Shown here one piece after another: positions 17,790 through 27,200 of a stretch of 41,117 nucleotides of DNA. A model generated the notes under the pieces. The model worked only from the letters and a program-made list of their open reading frames with translations. It ran no database searches and was not told the origin of the DNA. Position 1 is the stretch's first letter. Each line of letters starts with the position of its first letter. A program made the translations under genes and the position numbers. This DNA comes from Pseudomonas nicosulfuronedens (lineage in GTDB: Bacteria; Pseudomonadota; Gammaproteobacteria; Pseudomonadales; Pseudomonadaceae), in NCBI RefSeq assembly GCF_005877905.1, contig NZ_SWDV01000026.1:1-41117 (forward strand), written 5' to 3'.

Positions 17790-18551
17790 TCACTTGCGCC
17801 GGATGTACTGCACGTCTCCATTCGTGGCGGCTTCGCCAATCTGGTTCTGGGTAATCTTGCTCATCTCCGGGAACTCGCGGAACGCCAGCAGGCTGACGGT
17901 CCGGTCGTCCACCAGGCGCAGGTCGGCCTCGCGCAGCTCCAGGGCGTTCCTGGGCTCCTGGCCGCTGGGGTAGATGACGAAGAGCACGTTCTGGTCCCAG
18001 ATTTCCTCGAAACGGGCGCGGGTGAAACTGATGTTGCCCAAGGCAGGATCGGCAACGAAGACGTGGTCGTTGTAGACATCGCGGACCACGACGAAATGCT
18101 TGAAGCCGGCATAGTGGATCGGCACCAGCGCCGGGTGTTCGAGCGAGTCCAGGTCGGAGAACTCGGCACGGAAGCCGCCACTCTTGTAGCCGAGTGCGGC
18201 GGCATAACGCTTCATGTCCAGAAGCGAGAAGCCACGGCGCTGGACGATCTTGTCGGCCTCGCCGTACTTGATCAGGCCCTCCATGACCTGACGCTCTTCC
18301 AGGTTGCGACCCAGGTAGTAGTCCAGCAGCGTGGTCAGCGCCGCCGAGCCACAGCTGTAGTCGTAGGCCTGGCGAATGACGTTGCGGAACTGCACCTGAC
18401 TCATCGGTTCGAGCTGGACCGACTCGCGGAAGGGACCGTTGGGCGTGAGCGGCTGCGAGATGTTCACTGTGCCCTGCTGTTGCGGCTTGGTATCCACGGC
18501 CTGGGTAAAACCGAACAGGCCCAGCAGGCTTCCCAGCAGAATCTCGAACAT
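17790..18551 (-). CDS. C39-family cysteine peptidase, envelope-associated (FilB/FapD-like)
   Basis: A 253-residue protein. ATG 18551 follows GAGAGGGG, so I use it rather than an ATG 63 nt upstream that would put the hairpin at 18592-18617 inside the gene. The N-terminus has a short hydrophobic stretch (EILLGSLLGLFGF), a possible signal or anchor. The C39 catalytic set is complete: Gln61 and Cys67 in QAYDYSCGSAALTTLLDYYL, His152 in GFKHFVVVRD, Asp168 in VFVADPALGN. C39 domains cut leader peptides of bacteriocins, and the stand-alone FapD works in amyloid export. It lies 88 nt after the small DUF6160 gene, its most likely substrate. There is no ABC transporter part, so it is not a classical bacteriocin exporter. 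Confidence 0.87.
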   Translation of the reverse strand: MFEILLGSLLGLFGFTQAVDTKPQQQGTVNISQPLTPNGPFRESVQLEPMSQVQFRNVIRQAYDYSCGSAALTTLLDYYLGRNLEERQVMEGLIKYGEADKIVQRRGFSLLDMKRYAAALGYKSGGFRAEFSDLDSLEHPALVPIHYAGFKHFVVVRDVYNDHVFVADPALGNISFTRARFEEIWDQNVLFVIYPSGQEPRNALELREADLRLVDDRTVSLLAFREFPEMSKITQNQIGEAATNGDVQYIRRK

Positions 18552-18591
18552 CCCACCCCTCTCTTCAATATTGGAAGTCAATCCTGGAAGA

Positions 18592-18617
18592 CCCTTGCCG
18601 GCATGCGCCGGCAAGGG
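18592..18617 (-). other. Intercistronic hairpin between the DUF6160 and C39 genes
   Basis: CCCTTGCCGGC (18592-18602) and GCCGGCAAGGG (18607-18617) form a perfect 11-bp stem with loop ATGC, 22 nt after the DUF6160 stop codon. On the minus strand only a short pyrimidine tract (GTCTTCC) follows. It may be a partial terminator or a 3' stabiliser that makes the first gene more abundant than the rest. Confidence 0.6.
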
Positions 18618-18639
18618 GTACTGCGCTTCAACCTCGGGA

Positions 18640-19095
18640 TCAGTGACCCCAGACCTTCACGGTCGAACCAGCCAGGTTCAGGTTGGAAACGGTCAGCGAG
18701 CCAATGCTGGCGCCGTTGGTGCCAACCTTGACGGCGTCGATGGTCACATCGCCGTTCACGGTGGGAAGGCCGATGGCGAGCTGTTGGGTGGCAACAGCAG
18801 TGGTGCCGCCGACAGGGGTGATGCTGGTGGTCACCACGTCGACAGTCATCGGGGCGTTGTCGGCGATGGTCACGCTCGGCAGGTGGATGCCCTGCAGCAC
18901 CAGGGAGCCGCCGCCGGTATCGGCGTCCTTGTAGGTGACAGCGCCGATGGAGGCGTTGAAGGTACCGGAAATGCTGATGCCATCCTGGCCGGTGATACCG
19001 GACAGTGCAGCGTCATCCATGGATTTCATGTCGGCATGTGCCAGGAACGGAGCGGCCAGAACTGCGCTTGCAAGAACCAGTTGCTTGATTTTCAT
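18640..19095 (-). CDS. Small DUF6160-type exported protein with leader-like motif (FilA-like)
   Basis: A 151-residue protein. ATG 19095 has GGAGAG upstream and gives a signal peptide cut after AHA (residue 21). The mature N-terminus holds DMKSMDDAALSGITGQDGIS, the L-S-x-(I/V)-T-G-Q-x-G motif shared by DUF6160/FilA proteins. The motif resembles a double-glycine leader in which GG is replaced by GQ. The remainder has few charged residues, is rich in Gly, Thr, Val, Ile and Ser (LVLQGIHLPSVTIADNAP; VTIDAVKVGTNGASIGSLTV), has no Cys and looks all-beta. It is the first gene of the operon, 231 nt after the end of the regulator gene. I infer a secreted or surface structural subunit. There is no direct evidence of fibre formation. 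Confidence 0.8.
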   Translation of the reverse strand: MKIKQLVLASAVLAAPFLAHADMKSMDDAALSGITGQDGISISGTFNASIGAVTYKDADTGGGSLVLQGIHLPSVTIADNAPMTVDVVTTSITPVGGTTAVATQQLAIGLPTVNGDVTIDAVKVGTNGASIGSLTVSNLNLAGSTVKVWGH

Positions 19096-19326
19096 TGTTA
19101 TAACTCTCCAGTGTTCAGGTGGGGTTGCCCCAGGCACTGCAAGGGGCGTCCTACCCCGCTGCAGGTTGACCGGCTGCTGCCGATCTTCCAGACCCCCGAC
19201 TTCTTCCTTAGGCGCCGCGGGTATGGATTCGTGAAGCACAAGGCTTCGCGTCCTGATCTCCAAGCTACTGACCCGCCGTGAACCTGCCAGCCCATCCAAG
19301 GGATGGCGCAAAACCAACCTTCTGAC
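19096..19326 (-). promoter_or_regulatory. Upstream region of the five-gene envelope operon
   Basis: This 231-nt gap is the only sizeable non-coding stretch between the LuxR-type gene and the DUF6160 gene. On the minus strand it holds two G-rich direct elements, GGGGGTCTGGA (19187-19197) and GGGGTAGGA (19149-19157), roughly four helical turns apart, and a GGGGTTGCCCC palindrome (19121-19131). They loosely recall the G-rich boxes bound by MalT. I cannot place a convincing -10/-35 pair, as expected for an activator-dependent promoter. Confidence 0.35.
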
Positions 19327-22050
19327 TCAAGCTTCGCTGAGCAGTCCCAGACTCTTCCCCTTGAGTACCGCCTGGGTCCGGCTACGCACGCCAAGCTTGG
19401 CGAACAGGTTGTGCAGATGCCACTTGATGGTGGCCTCCGACAGATGCACCGCCTGGGCGATATCCCGGTTCGACAAGCCCGCTGCCACGAGTCGCAGGAT
19501 CTCTCGCTCCCGATGGCTAACATCTTGATTTTCATCGAAACTTTCAGGATCGACAGACAACCTGCGGCACTGCTCGCGAAGCATCTCGGCGACCCCCTGC
19601 CAGGCCGATGCACGCTTGGGTTCGGCGGCCTTCCAGGCCTCCCAGAGCGGCAGCAGCCACAGAGCATCGTCCTGGAACAGGCGTCGGTAGCCCAGGTTCC
19701 AGGCTTCCTCGAGGGTGGGCGCGAACAAGGCGAAGGCTTTTTCGCTGTTACCTTTCTGCCAATACGCCACAGAAAGTAACAGCGAAAGACGCAGCCGCCG
19801 GTCGCGCTGATAGGGCGAGGTAAAGCCCGCCAGGCACGATTCCAGACGCTGCTGAGCTCGCTCGGCGTGGCGCTCGGAAAGTGCCAGGCGCGCCTCCGCC
19901 ATCACCAGCGCCGCATGGGCATCGGCATAGCGTTCGGCGTTGAGCCCCGACAGGTGCCGCGCCAGTTGCAGGCACACGCGCTCGGCCTCGTTGGGCCGTC
20001 GCATCCACAGCAACAGCTGCACCTTGCAACTCATGGCCAGTGCATGCACCCGCTCGTAGCCCGGCGACTGCAGGCCAACCAGCCATTCGTCGAGCTGGGC
20101 CAACCCTTGTTCGGCCTCGCCGGCGAAGAACCGCGCCTTGGCCATCACCAACTGGCCGCGGCTGATCAGCTCCACCGGCGTGGCGACGTCGCGCCAGGTG
20201 GTCGCCAGCGGTAGTTCGGCAAGGATCGCCGCGTGGCGATCCTGCTCGTACAGCAGGTCCGCGTAGGCCAGCGACAAAGGTCCGCCAACGCGGCTGCGCC
20301 GGCCGAAGACCCGCTCCACGCGGCTGCGCGCGCTCTCGGCGATAGTTCGACCGCGCTCCAGCTCGCCGCGCTCCTTGCAGATCAAGGCCTCGATCATGCT
20401 GACCACGACCTGCAGGTACTCGCTGTCGGCAATGCGCAGGCAATCGCGGGCGACACCGATGGCGTTGGCCGCTTCGGCGTAGTCCCCCAGCAGCGCATAG
20501 GCCGCCGCCTGGATGCACGACAGGCTGGCGCGGAACACCGGCTGGTTGCCCGGCACCAGCGCCAGCCACTGGCGCGCCACCTTCAGGCAAGCTTCCAGTT
20601 TGTCCTGGTAGAGCAGCACCAGCGCCTTCAGCACCTGGGCCACCGCGAGCAACTCCGCCATGCCGAAGTGGCGCACCTTGCCCTGCCCCTGCAGCAGCCG
20701 GACGCTGAGCTCTTCGATCAGCGCCTCGGCCTCGGCGAACTTCTGCTCGAAGGCCAGCTGCCAAGCGTAGAAAATCTGGAACACCGGGTGCTCGCGGATC
20801 ACCTCGGCGGGGATGCTGCTGAGCATGCCGAGGATGCCGTAGACGCGGTTGCCGGCGATCAGCTTGGCGCCCTGGCGCTCCAGCAGGTCGGCGGCGAAGG
20901 CATAGTCACGGGCGCGCAAGGCGTACTTGATCGCACGGTCGGCCATGTCACGCCCCTCACACCAGCGCGCGGCAGCATGCAGCAGCGGTGTCGGATCGGA
21001 ATTGCGCGCCAGGCGGCCCTGGAGGAATTCGGCGAACAGGTGGTGATAGCGGAACCACTCGCGCTGGTCGTCCAGCGCGATGATGAACAACTGCTCGTTC
21101 TGCAGCCGCATCAGCATATCGAGGCCATCGCGGCGCCCGGTCAGGGCATTGCACAGCTCAGCGCAGAACTCGTCGAGCACCGAGGTCTGGTCGAGAAACT
21201 GCTGCAGCGGTTCGGGCAGGCTGCACAGCACGTCCTCGGCGAGGTAGTCGGCAAGGTCGCGCTCGGTGCCGGAAAGCCCCTTGAGCAGCGCCGCGCGGTC
21301 CGGGTTGCGCGCCAGCGCCAGGGCGGCTAGGTGCAGCGCGGTAATCCAGCCTTCGGTGCGCTTGTGCAGCAGCTTGAGCTCGCTGTCGCTCAGGGCCAGG
21401 CCCTTGAGCTGCGTGAGGAAGGTGTCGGTTTCCTCGCGGGTCAGGCGCAGGTCGTCGCCGCTCAGGCAGAAGGCCCAGGGCGCCAGGCCCGGCTCGTCCA
21501 CCAGGAAGCGCGGGCGGTAGCGGGTGCTGGTGACCAGCCGTATGTTGTCCGGCAGGTGCTCGATCAGGTAGCGCGCCCCATGGGCCAGCGCCGGATGGCG
21601 GATCTGATGGAAGTCGTCGAGCAGCAGGTAGAGCGGCCCGTCGAGACGGCGCAGGTCGGAGAGGAAGGCGTCGATGATGCCTTCCAGCGGCAGGGTCATG
21701 TCCGACTGCAGCAGGTTCGAGGTATTGGTGCCGAAGTCCGCCTCGACGCTGCGAATGCTCGCCACCAGGTACTGCACCAGGCGTTGCGGCTCGCTGTCCC
21801 CCTCATCGCAGGACATCCAGGCGACCCGCGCGCCACCTGCCAGCAGGCGCTCGCGGAGCAGACTGAGAATGGTGCTCTTGCCGAAGCCGGCCGGTGCGCT
21901 GAGGATCAGCACGCGCTGCTGGCGGTTGGCATACAGGCGGTCGATCAGGGCACGACGCGGCAGCAGCGAATCGCTGTCGGTGCGCGGTGGAAACAGCTTG
22001 GTGCGCAGCAGCGGCATGGGCTGCTGCGGCAGTGTGGTCAGGGTCGTCAT
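19327..22050 (-). CDS. MalT-type LuxR-family ATP-dependent transcriptional regulator (second of tandem pair)
   Basis: A 907-residue STAND-class regulator. The N-terminal NTPase has Walker A SAPAGFGKST (51-60) and Walker B LYLLLDDFH near 141-149. A helical repeat region (TPR/SuperHel-like, about 400-800) follows, and a C-terminal LuxR helix-turn-helix reads VSHREREILRLVAAGLSNRD with TIKWHLHNLFAKLGVRSRTQ. MalT proteins bind ATP and an inducer, oligomerise and activate promoters. The ATG lies 1 nt after the stop of the upstream paralogue (TGA-C-ATG) without its own ribosome-binding site, so translation is coupled. The envelope operon follows 231 nt downstream in the same direction and is the likely target. 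Confidence 0.93.
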   Translation of the reverse strand: MTTLTTLPQQPMPLLRTKLFPPRTDSDSLLPRRALIDRLYANRQQRVLILSAPAGFGKSTILSLLRERLLAGGARVAWMSCDEGDSEPQRLVQYLVASIRSVEADFGTNTSNLLQSDMTLPLEGIIDAFLSDLRRLDGPLYLLLDDFHQIRHPALAHGARYLIEHLPDNIRLVTSTRYRPRFLVDEPGLAPWAFCLSGDDLRLTREETDTFLTQLKGLALSDSELKLLHKRTEGWITALHLAALALARNPDRAALLKGLSGTERDLADYLAEDVLCSLPEPLQQFLDQTSVLDEFCAELCNALTGRRDGLDMLMRLQNEQLFIIALDDQREWFRYHHLFAEFLQGRLARNSDPTPLLHAAARWCEGRDMADRAIKYALRARDYAFAADLLERQGAKLIAGNRVYGILGMLSSIPAEVIREHPVFQIFYAWQLAFEQKFAEAEALIEELSVRLLQGQGKVRHFGMAELLAVAQVLKALVLLYQDKLEACLKVARQWLALVPGNQPVFRASLSCIQAAAYALLGDYAEAANAIGVARDCLRIADSEYLQVVVSMIEALICKERGELERGRTIAESARSRVERVFGRRSRVGGPLSLAYADLLYEQDRHAAILAELPLATTWRDVATPVELISRGQLVMAKARFFAGEAEQGLAQLDEWLVGLQSPGYERVHALAMSCKVQLLLWMRRPNEAERVCLQLARHLSGLNAERYADAHAALVMAEARLALSERHAERAQQRLESCLAGFTSPYQRDRRLRLSLLLSVAYWQKGNSEKAFALFAPTLEEAWNLGYRRLFQDDALWLLPLWEAWKAAEPKRASAWQGVAEMLREQCRRLSVDPESFDENQDVSHREREILRLVAAGLSNRDIAQAVHLSEATIKWHLHNLFAKLGVRSRTQAVLKGKSLGLLSEA

Positions 22051-22051
22051 G

Positions 22052-24823
22052 TCAGAGCAGACTCAGCTCGCGGGCACGGCGTATCGCTTGGGTCCGATTG
22101 CGCACCTTGAGCTTCTCGTAGATGTTGTGCAGGTGCCATTTGACGGTGCCCAGCGCCAGCGACAACTGCTGGCCGATCTCCTCGTTGGAGAGTCCCTGGG
22201 CCGCCAGGCATACCACCTCGCGCTCGCGGTCGGTCAGACCTTCTTCGAGCACCTCGGGCGACCTGCGTGCTTCCTGCCCCGGCCAGACGGTCAACATTCC
22301 GCGAATGAAGACCTGCAGCGCCGGTTGTCGCTCGGTGGACTCCAGTTGCTGCAGCAACTGGCGAATCCCCTCGCCTTCCTCGATGAAAATGCTCCGCACC
22401 CCTTCCCGCTCGGCGCCGACCAGGCATTGGCCGAGCAGGCTGTGGGAACGTTCCTGGTAGCCCAGGCGCTGGTAGCTCAGGGCCGCCAGCAGGTCCAGGC
22501 GCAGCCGTTGCAGGCCGTGCCAGCCCGGCTGCAGCATGCCGCGCAGCTGGGTGATTTCGTGCAGCGCCTCGCTGAAGTGTCCGCGCGCCTGCAGCAGCCG
22601 CACCCGGCTGATGCCCTGCACCCAGAGCACCGGGTTGAACGGCATCTGCTTGTAGTGGCTGGCCAGCTTGGCCCAGTCGATGGCCTTGAGCCGCTGCTCG
22701 GCGCGCTTGCAGCGGTCGGTGGCGGTCTCCTGGAGGATCAGGTTGATCTCCTCGCCCACCGCCATGGCAAAGAAGCGCCAGGACTGATTGCGCGAGGCCA
22801 GGGTCTGCATCAACCCCAGGGTAGCCAGGGCCTCCTTGCCGCGCCCCTGCAGGCGCTGGATGCGCGCCAGGCATTGCATGCCCTGGGCGTACAGGTCGAT
22901 GGGGTTGACCACGTCGACCCGACCCAGCGCCCAGCGCAGGCGCTCTTCCAGGCCGTCCAGCTCGGTGCGGTAGTAGGCGGTCAGCGCTTCGGCGATGGCC
23001 GGCAGCGCCAGGGCCTGGGAGCGTTTGTCGAACAGCGGCATGGCCTGCTCGCGCACGCGTTCGATGAGCATCTGCGCCTGCTTGACCTGGCCCTGCTCCA
23101 GCGCCAGCACCACTTCGATGGTGCACTGCTGCATGTGCAGGTAGCGGCCGTCGAGGAAATGGTTGCGCTGCTGCGCCAGCCCCATCAGGCGGCGCGCCTG
23201 CTCCGCGTGCCCGCGGATGACCTGGGCGAAGGCGCCGATCAGCAGGATCGCACCTTCGAGAAACGCCGAGTTCTGCCCCAGCTGGCTTTCCACCTTGCGC
23301 GCCAGGGTGATGCACTGTTCAAGGTCGTCCTTCTGCAGCGCCAACACGGCTTTCACCGCCAGCGCCGAGAGGTACTGATTGCCCATCGGGCCGTTGCCGC
23401 GCGAGTCGCCCCAGCGCGCCAGCAGCTCGTCGATCATGCGGTTGGCTTCGGGCAGGCTGAGCTCCGTGGCACGGGTCCAGACGTCGCTCAGCACGAGGAT
23501 CGGGTAGCGCTCGGCGATCTCGTTCGGCACGTGCTTGCGCCAGCGCGAGATCAGGTAGAGCTGGCCTCGGTTGATCAGCTCCAGGCCGCAGCCGTCGACC
23601 AGCGCGGCGAGCATTTCCGGGTCCTCGGCGAGGCAGGCGTGCTCGATGGCCAGGGTCGGCATGTGGTGATTGGTGAACCACAGGCTGGCATTGAAGTGCA
23701 GTTGCTTGAAGCGCTCCGGGTCGCGCTCGCGCAGGCGGGCGCGGAGGAAGTCGGCGAACAGCTGGTGGAAGCGGTACCACTGGCGGTCACGGTCCAGCGG
23801 CAGAAGGAACAGCTGCATGCTGTCCAGGTGTTCCAGCAGCGCCTGGCCGTCCTGGCGACCGGTCAGGGTGTTGGCCAGGTCGCCATTCAGGCGATTGGCA
23901 ATCCCCAGGGACAGCAGTGCGCCCTGCACATCGGCGGGAAGACGCTCGAACACCGCGCGCAGCAGGTAATCGCCTACCGCCGCCTTGTCGCTGCTTAGCA
24001 GCTTGAGGTCTTCCGGAGCACCCGGCTGCTGGCGCAGCCACAGGCTGACCAGATGAACCCCCGCCATCCAACCTTCGGTCTGGTTGTGCAGCGACTGCAG
24101 GCAGCTATCTTCGAGTTGCAGGCCATCGCGGGCCAGGTATTCGCGGGTTTCGTCGCGGGACAGGCGCAGCTCGTCCTGGCCGATCTCCAGCAGCAGCCCC
24201 TTGGCGCGCCACGTGGCGAGGTTCAGCGGCGGCTGGGAACGACTGCCGATGGCCAGGGTGAGGCCGGGCGGCGCGTACTGCACCAGGCGATTGAGGCCGG
24301 CGAAGACGTCGGAATGGGTGATCTCATGCAGGTCGTCGAGTACCAGCAGGACCTTGCGCTCGTCGCGGGCGAGGTCCATCAGCAGGCTTTCCATGACCGC
24401 GACCACGGGCACACGCATAGTGTTGTGCACGTAGCCCAACGCATCCTCGCCAGTGCCGGGCACGGCGGTGGCGAGGGACTGGATGAGTTTCAGGCAGAAA
24501 CGGCCGGGATCGTCGTCGTCGCTCTCCAGGGAGAGCCAGGCAACCTGATGTCCCTCGCTCGCACGCTTGCCGGCCAGTGCCGCCAGTGCGGTGGTCTTGC
24601 CGAAACCGGCGGGAGCCGAAAACGACAGTATCGAGGCATAAGGATGACGGTCCAGGGCATTCTGGACCTCGGGACGAATCAAATAATCAGCAGGCACCCG
24701 AGGGGGTGTTAATCTGGAGCGCAGAAGGCTGCCGGCTGCGGGCTCTAGCACTACATCCACGGCCTGTATCCCTATGTCATTATCGTTGTTGGTACGGAGC
24801 ACTGTCCGCGTGGGATTCGTCAC
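22052..24823 (-). CDS. MalT-type LuxR-family ATP-dependent transcriptional regulator (first of tandem pair)
   Basis: A 923-residue paralogue of the next gene. Walker A is SAPAGFGKTT (69-78), Walker B is VLLVLDDLHEITH, and the C-terminal LuxR helix-turn-helix reads LTDREREVVCLAAQGLSNEE and TVKWHLHNIYEKLKVRNRTQ. The assumed start is GTG at 24823-24821, but its ribosome-binding site is poor. An in-frame GTG 21 codons later, just before the first conserved block, is a real alternative. It is divergent from pabB across 99 nt. Two adjacent MalT-type proteins may form hetero-oligomers or sense two signals. From memory these correspond to PA1759 and PA1760. Confidence 0.92.
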   Translation of the reverse strand: MTNPTRTVLRTNNDNDIGIQAVDVVLEPAAGSLLRSRLTPPRVPADYLIRPEVQNALDRHPYASILSFSAPAGFGKTTALAALAGKRASEGHQVAWLSLESDDDDPGRFCLKLIQSLATAVPGTGEDALGYVHNTMRVPVVAVMESLLMDLARDERKVLLVLDDLHEITHSDVFAGLNRLVQYAPPGLTLAIGSRSQPPLNLATWRAKGLLLEIGQDELRLSRDETREYLARDGLQLEDSCLQSLHNQTEGWMAGVHLVSLWLRQQPGAPEDLKLLSSDKAAVGDYLLRAVFERLPADVQGALLSLGIANRLNGDLANTLTGRQDGQALLEHLDSMQLFLLPLDRDRQWYRFHQLFADFLRARLRERDPERFKQLHFNASLWFTNHHMPTLAIEHACLAEDPEMLAALVDGCGLELINRGQLYLISRWRKHVPNEIAERYPILVLSDVWTRATELSLPEANRMIDELLARWGDSRGNGPMGNQYLSALAVKAVLALQKDDLEQCITLARKVESQLGQNSAFLEGAILLIGAFAQVIRGHAEQARRLMGLAQQRNHFLDGRYLHMQQCTIEVVLALEQGQVKQAQMLIERVREQAMPLFDKRSQALALPAIAEALTAYYRTELDGLEERLRWALGRVDVVNPIDLYAQGMQCLARIQRLQGRGKEALATLGLMQTLASRNQSWRFFAMAVGEEINLILQETATDRCKRAEQRLKAIDWAKLASHYKQMPFNPVLWVQGISRVRLLQARGHFSEALHEITQLRGMLQPGWHGLQRLRLDLLAALSYQRLGYQERSHSLLGQCLVGAEREGVRSIFIEEGEGIRQLLQQLESTERQPALQVFIRGMLTVWPGQEARRSPEVLEEGLTDREREVVCLAAQGLSNEEIGQQLSLALGTVKWHLHNIYEKLKVRNRTQAIRRARELSLL

Positions 24824-24922
24824 TTCTTATCAGAATGCTTTTCCTACGTAAACTGAAGAAATAGCTCTAGGATCGACACTTCAGCCGACCTGATCACCTC
24901 ATTTGCCTGCACGCTGTTACCC

Positions 24923-26262
<1,340 letters not shown>

Positions 26263-26266
<4 letters not shown>

Positions 26267-26336
26267 GAGCGAATCTTGTCCGCGAACCGGCCGACAGGCC
26301 TGCCTGAAGGGCATCGCGGACAAAGTCCGCTCCTAC
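26263..26336. repeat. REP variant overlapping the pabB stop codon
   Basis: The outer arms GTAGGAGC (26263-26270) and GCTCCTAC (26329-26336) are the REP ends, but the inner core reads GAATCTTGTCCGCGAA opposite TCGCGGACAAAGTCC instead of the usual GAGCTTGCTCGC core. Its GTAG supplies the TAG that ends pabB. It lies between convergent pabB and thrH. Confidence 0.85.
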
Positions 26337-26350
26337 AAAAAGCGCCAAAA

Positions 26351-26380
26351 GAAAAAGCCCCGCATCGGCGGGGCTTTTTC
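26351..26380. terminator. Bidirectional terminator between pabB and thrH
   Basis: GAAAAAGCCCCGC (26351-26363) pairs with GCGGGGCTTTTTC (26368-26380) around an ATCG loop. A and T runs on both flanks let it stop both convergent genes; thrH ends 13 nt away. Confidence 0.93.
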
Positions 26381-26393
26381 GTCACAGCCGGTG

Positions 26394-27011
26394 TTACAGG
26401 CTGAGCGGGCGGTTGGACGCCTTGAGGAATTCCTTCTTCAGGTCCTCATAGGTGTGCACGGCCGGGAACTGCGGGAACTCGCGAATCACGTTGTCCGGTG
26501 CGTGGAACAGGATGCCGGCGTGAGCTTCAGAGAGCATGGTGGTGTCGTTGTAGGAGTCGCCAGCGGCGATCACACGGTAGTACAGGCTCTTGAAGGCGAT
26601 GACCGACTGACGCTTCGGATCCTTCTGGCGCAGCTGGTAGCTGACGACACGGTCGGTCTCATCGGTGATCAGCTTGTGGCACAGCAGGGTCGGGAAACCC
26701 AGCTGGCGCATCAGCGGCTGGGAGAATTCGTAGAAGGTGTCGGAGAGGATCACCACCTGGAAGCGCTCACGCAGCCAGTCGACGAATTCCACTGCGCCTT
26801 CCAGCGGCTTCAGGGTGGCGATCACTTCCTGGATGTCGGACAGCTTCAGGCCGTGCTCGTCGAGAATGCGCAGGCGCTGCTTCATCAGCACGTCGTAATC
26901 CGGGATATCGCGGGTCGTCGCCTTGAGCGCTTCGATACCGGTTTTTTCAGCGAAGGCGATCCAGATTTCCGGAACCAGAACCCCTTCCAGGTCGAGACAG
27001 GCGATTTCCAC
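26394..27011 (-). CDS. thrH: Phosphoserine phosphatase / homoserine phosphotransferase
   Basis: A 205-residue HAD-superfamily enzyme nearly identical to P. aeruginosa ThrH as I remember it. Motif I is CLDLEGVLVPE (Asp7, Glu9), motif II is VILSDTFYEF, and motif IV is AAGDSYNDTTM. ThrH dephosphorylates phosphoserine and can pass the phosphate to homoserine, linking serine and threonine synthesis. The start is GTG at 27011-27009, with GGGGAA 7 nt before it. It is convergent with pabB and divergent from cysH over a 189-nt region. Confidence 0.96.
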   Translation of the reverse strand: MEIACLDLEGVLVPEIWIAFAEKTGIEALKATTRDIPDYDVLMKQRLRILDEHGLKLSDIQEVIATLKPLEGAVEFVDWLRERFQVVILSDTFYEFSQPLMRQLGFPTLLCHKLITDETDRVVSYQLRQKDPKRQSVIAFKSLYYRVIAAGDSYNDTTMLSEAHAGILFHAPDNVIREFPQFPAVHTYEDLKKEFLKASNRPLSL

Positions 27012-27115
27012 GAACGATTTCCCCGCAGGTTTGACTTGAGAGGCGGCACTCTAGCCGCTCGCTCCAAGCGGCGCAACGCGCCACTTATACCCAAACACCA
27101 CAGTCGACCTTCCTG

Positions 27116-27153
27116 ATGGTTATTTAGGGGCATATCCGCCTCTTTGCTACCAT
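27116..27153 (+). promoter_or_regulatory. Candidate CysB-activated promoter of cysH
   Basis: ATGGTTAT (27116-27123) lies about 25 nt before a plausible -10 TACCAT (27148-27153), with no good -35, as expected for a LysR-type activator site. The same octamer, in the same orientation relative to its gene, lies upstream of cysB (complement of 30864-30871). That CysB is the regulator is inference. Confidence 0.45.
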
Positions 27154-27200
27154 CGCGCCCACAGAGCGCCTTGCGCCAATAAAACTAGGAATACCGCCTG

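Noticed and set aside
17790..18551. Bacteriocin maturation and ABC export system
   Set aside because: The C39 protein has no ABC or membrane domain and there is no transporter, immunity gene or short precursor nearby.
15063..18731. Very long open frame on the plus strand opposite the envelope operon
   Set aside because: It is antisense to five well-supported genes, has no domain I recognise and a His/Gln/Val-rich composition typical of reverse frames in GC-rich DNA.
20233..23998. Several long plus-strand frames opposite the MalT-type genes
   Set aside because: They are rich in Gln, His and Leu and lie entirely within two conserved regulator genes.
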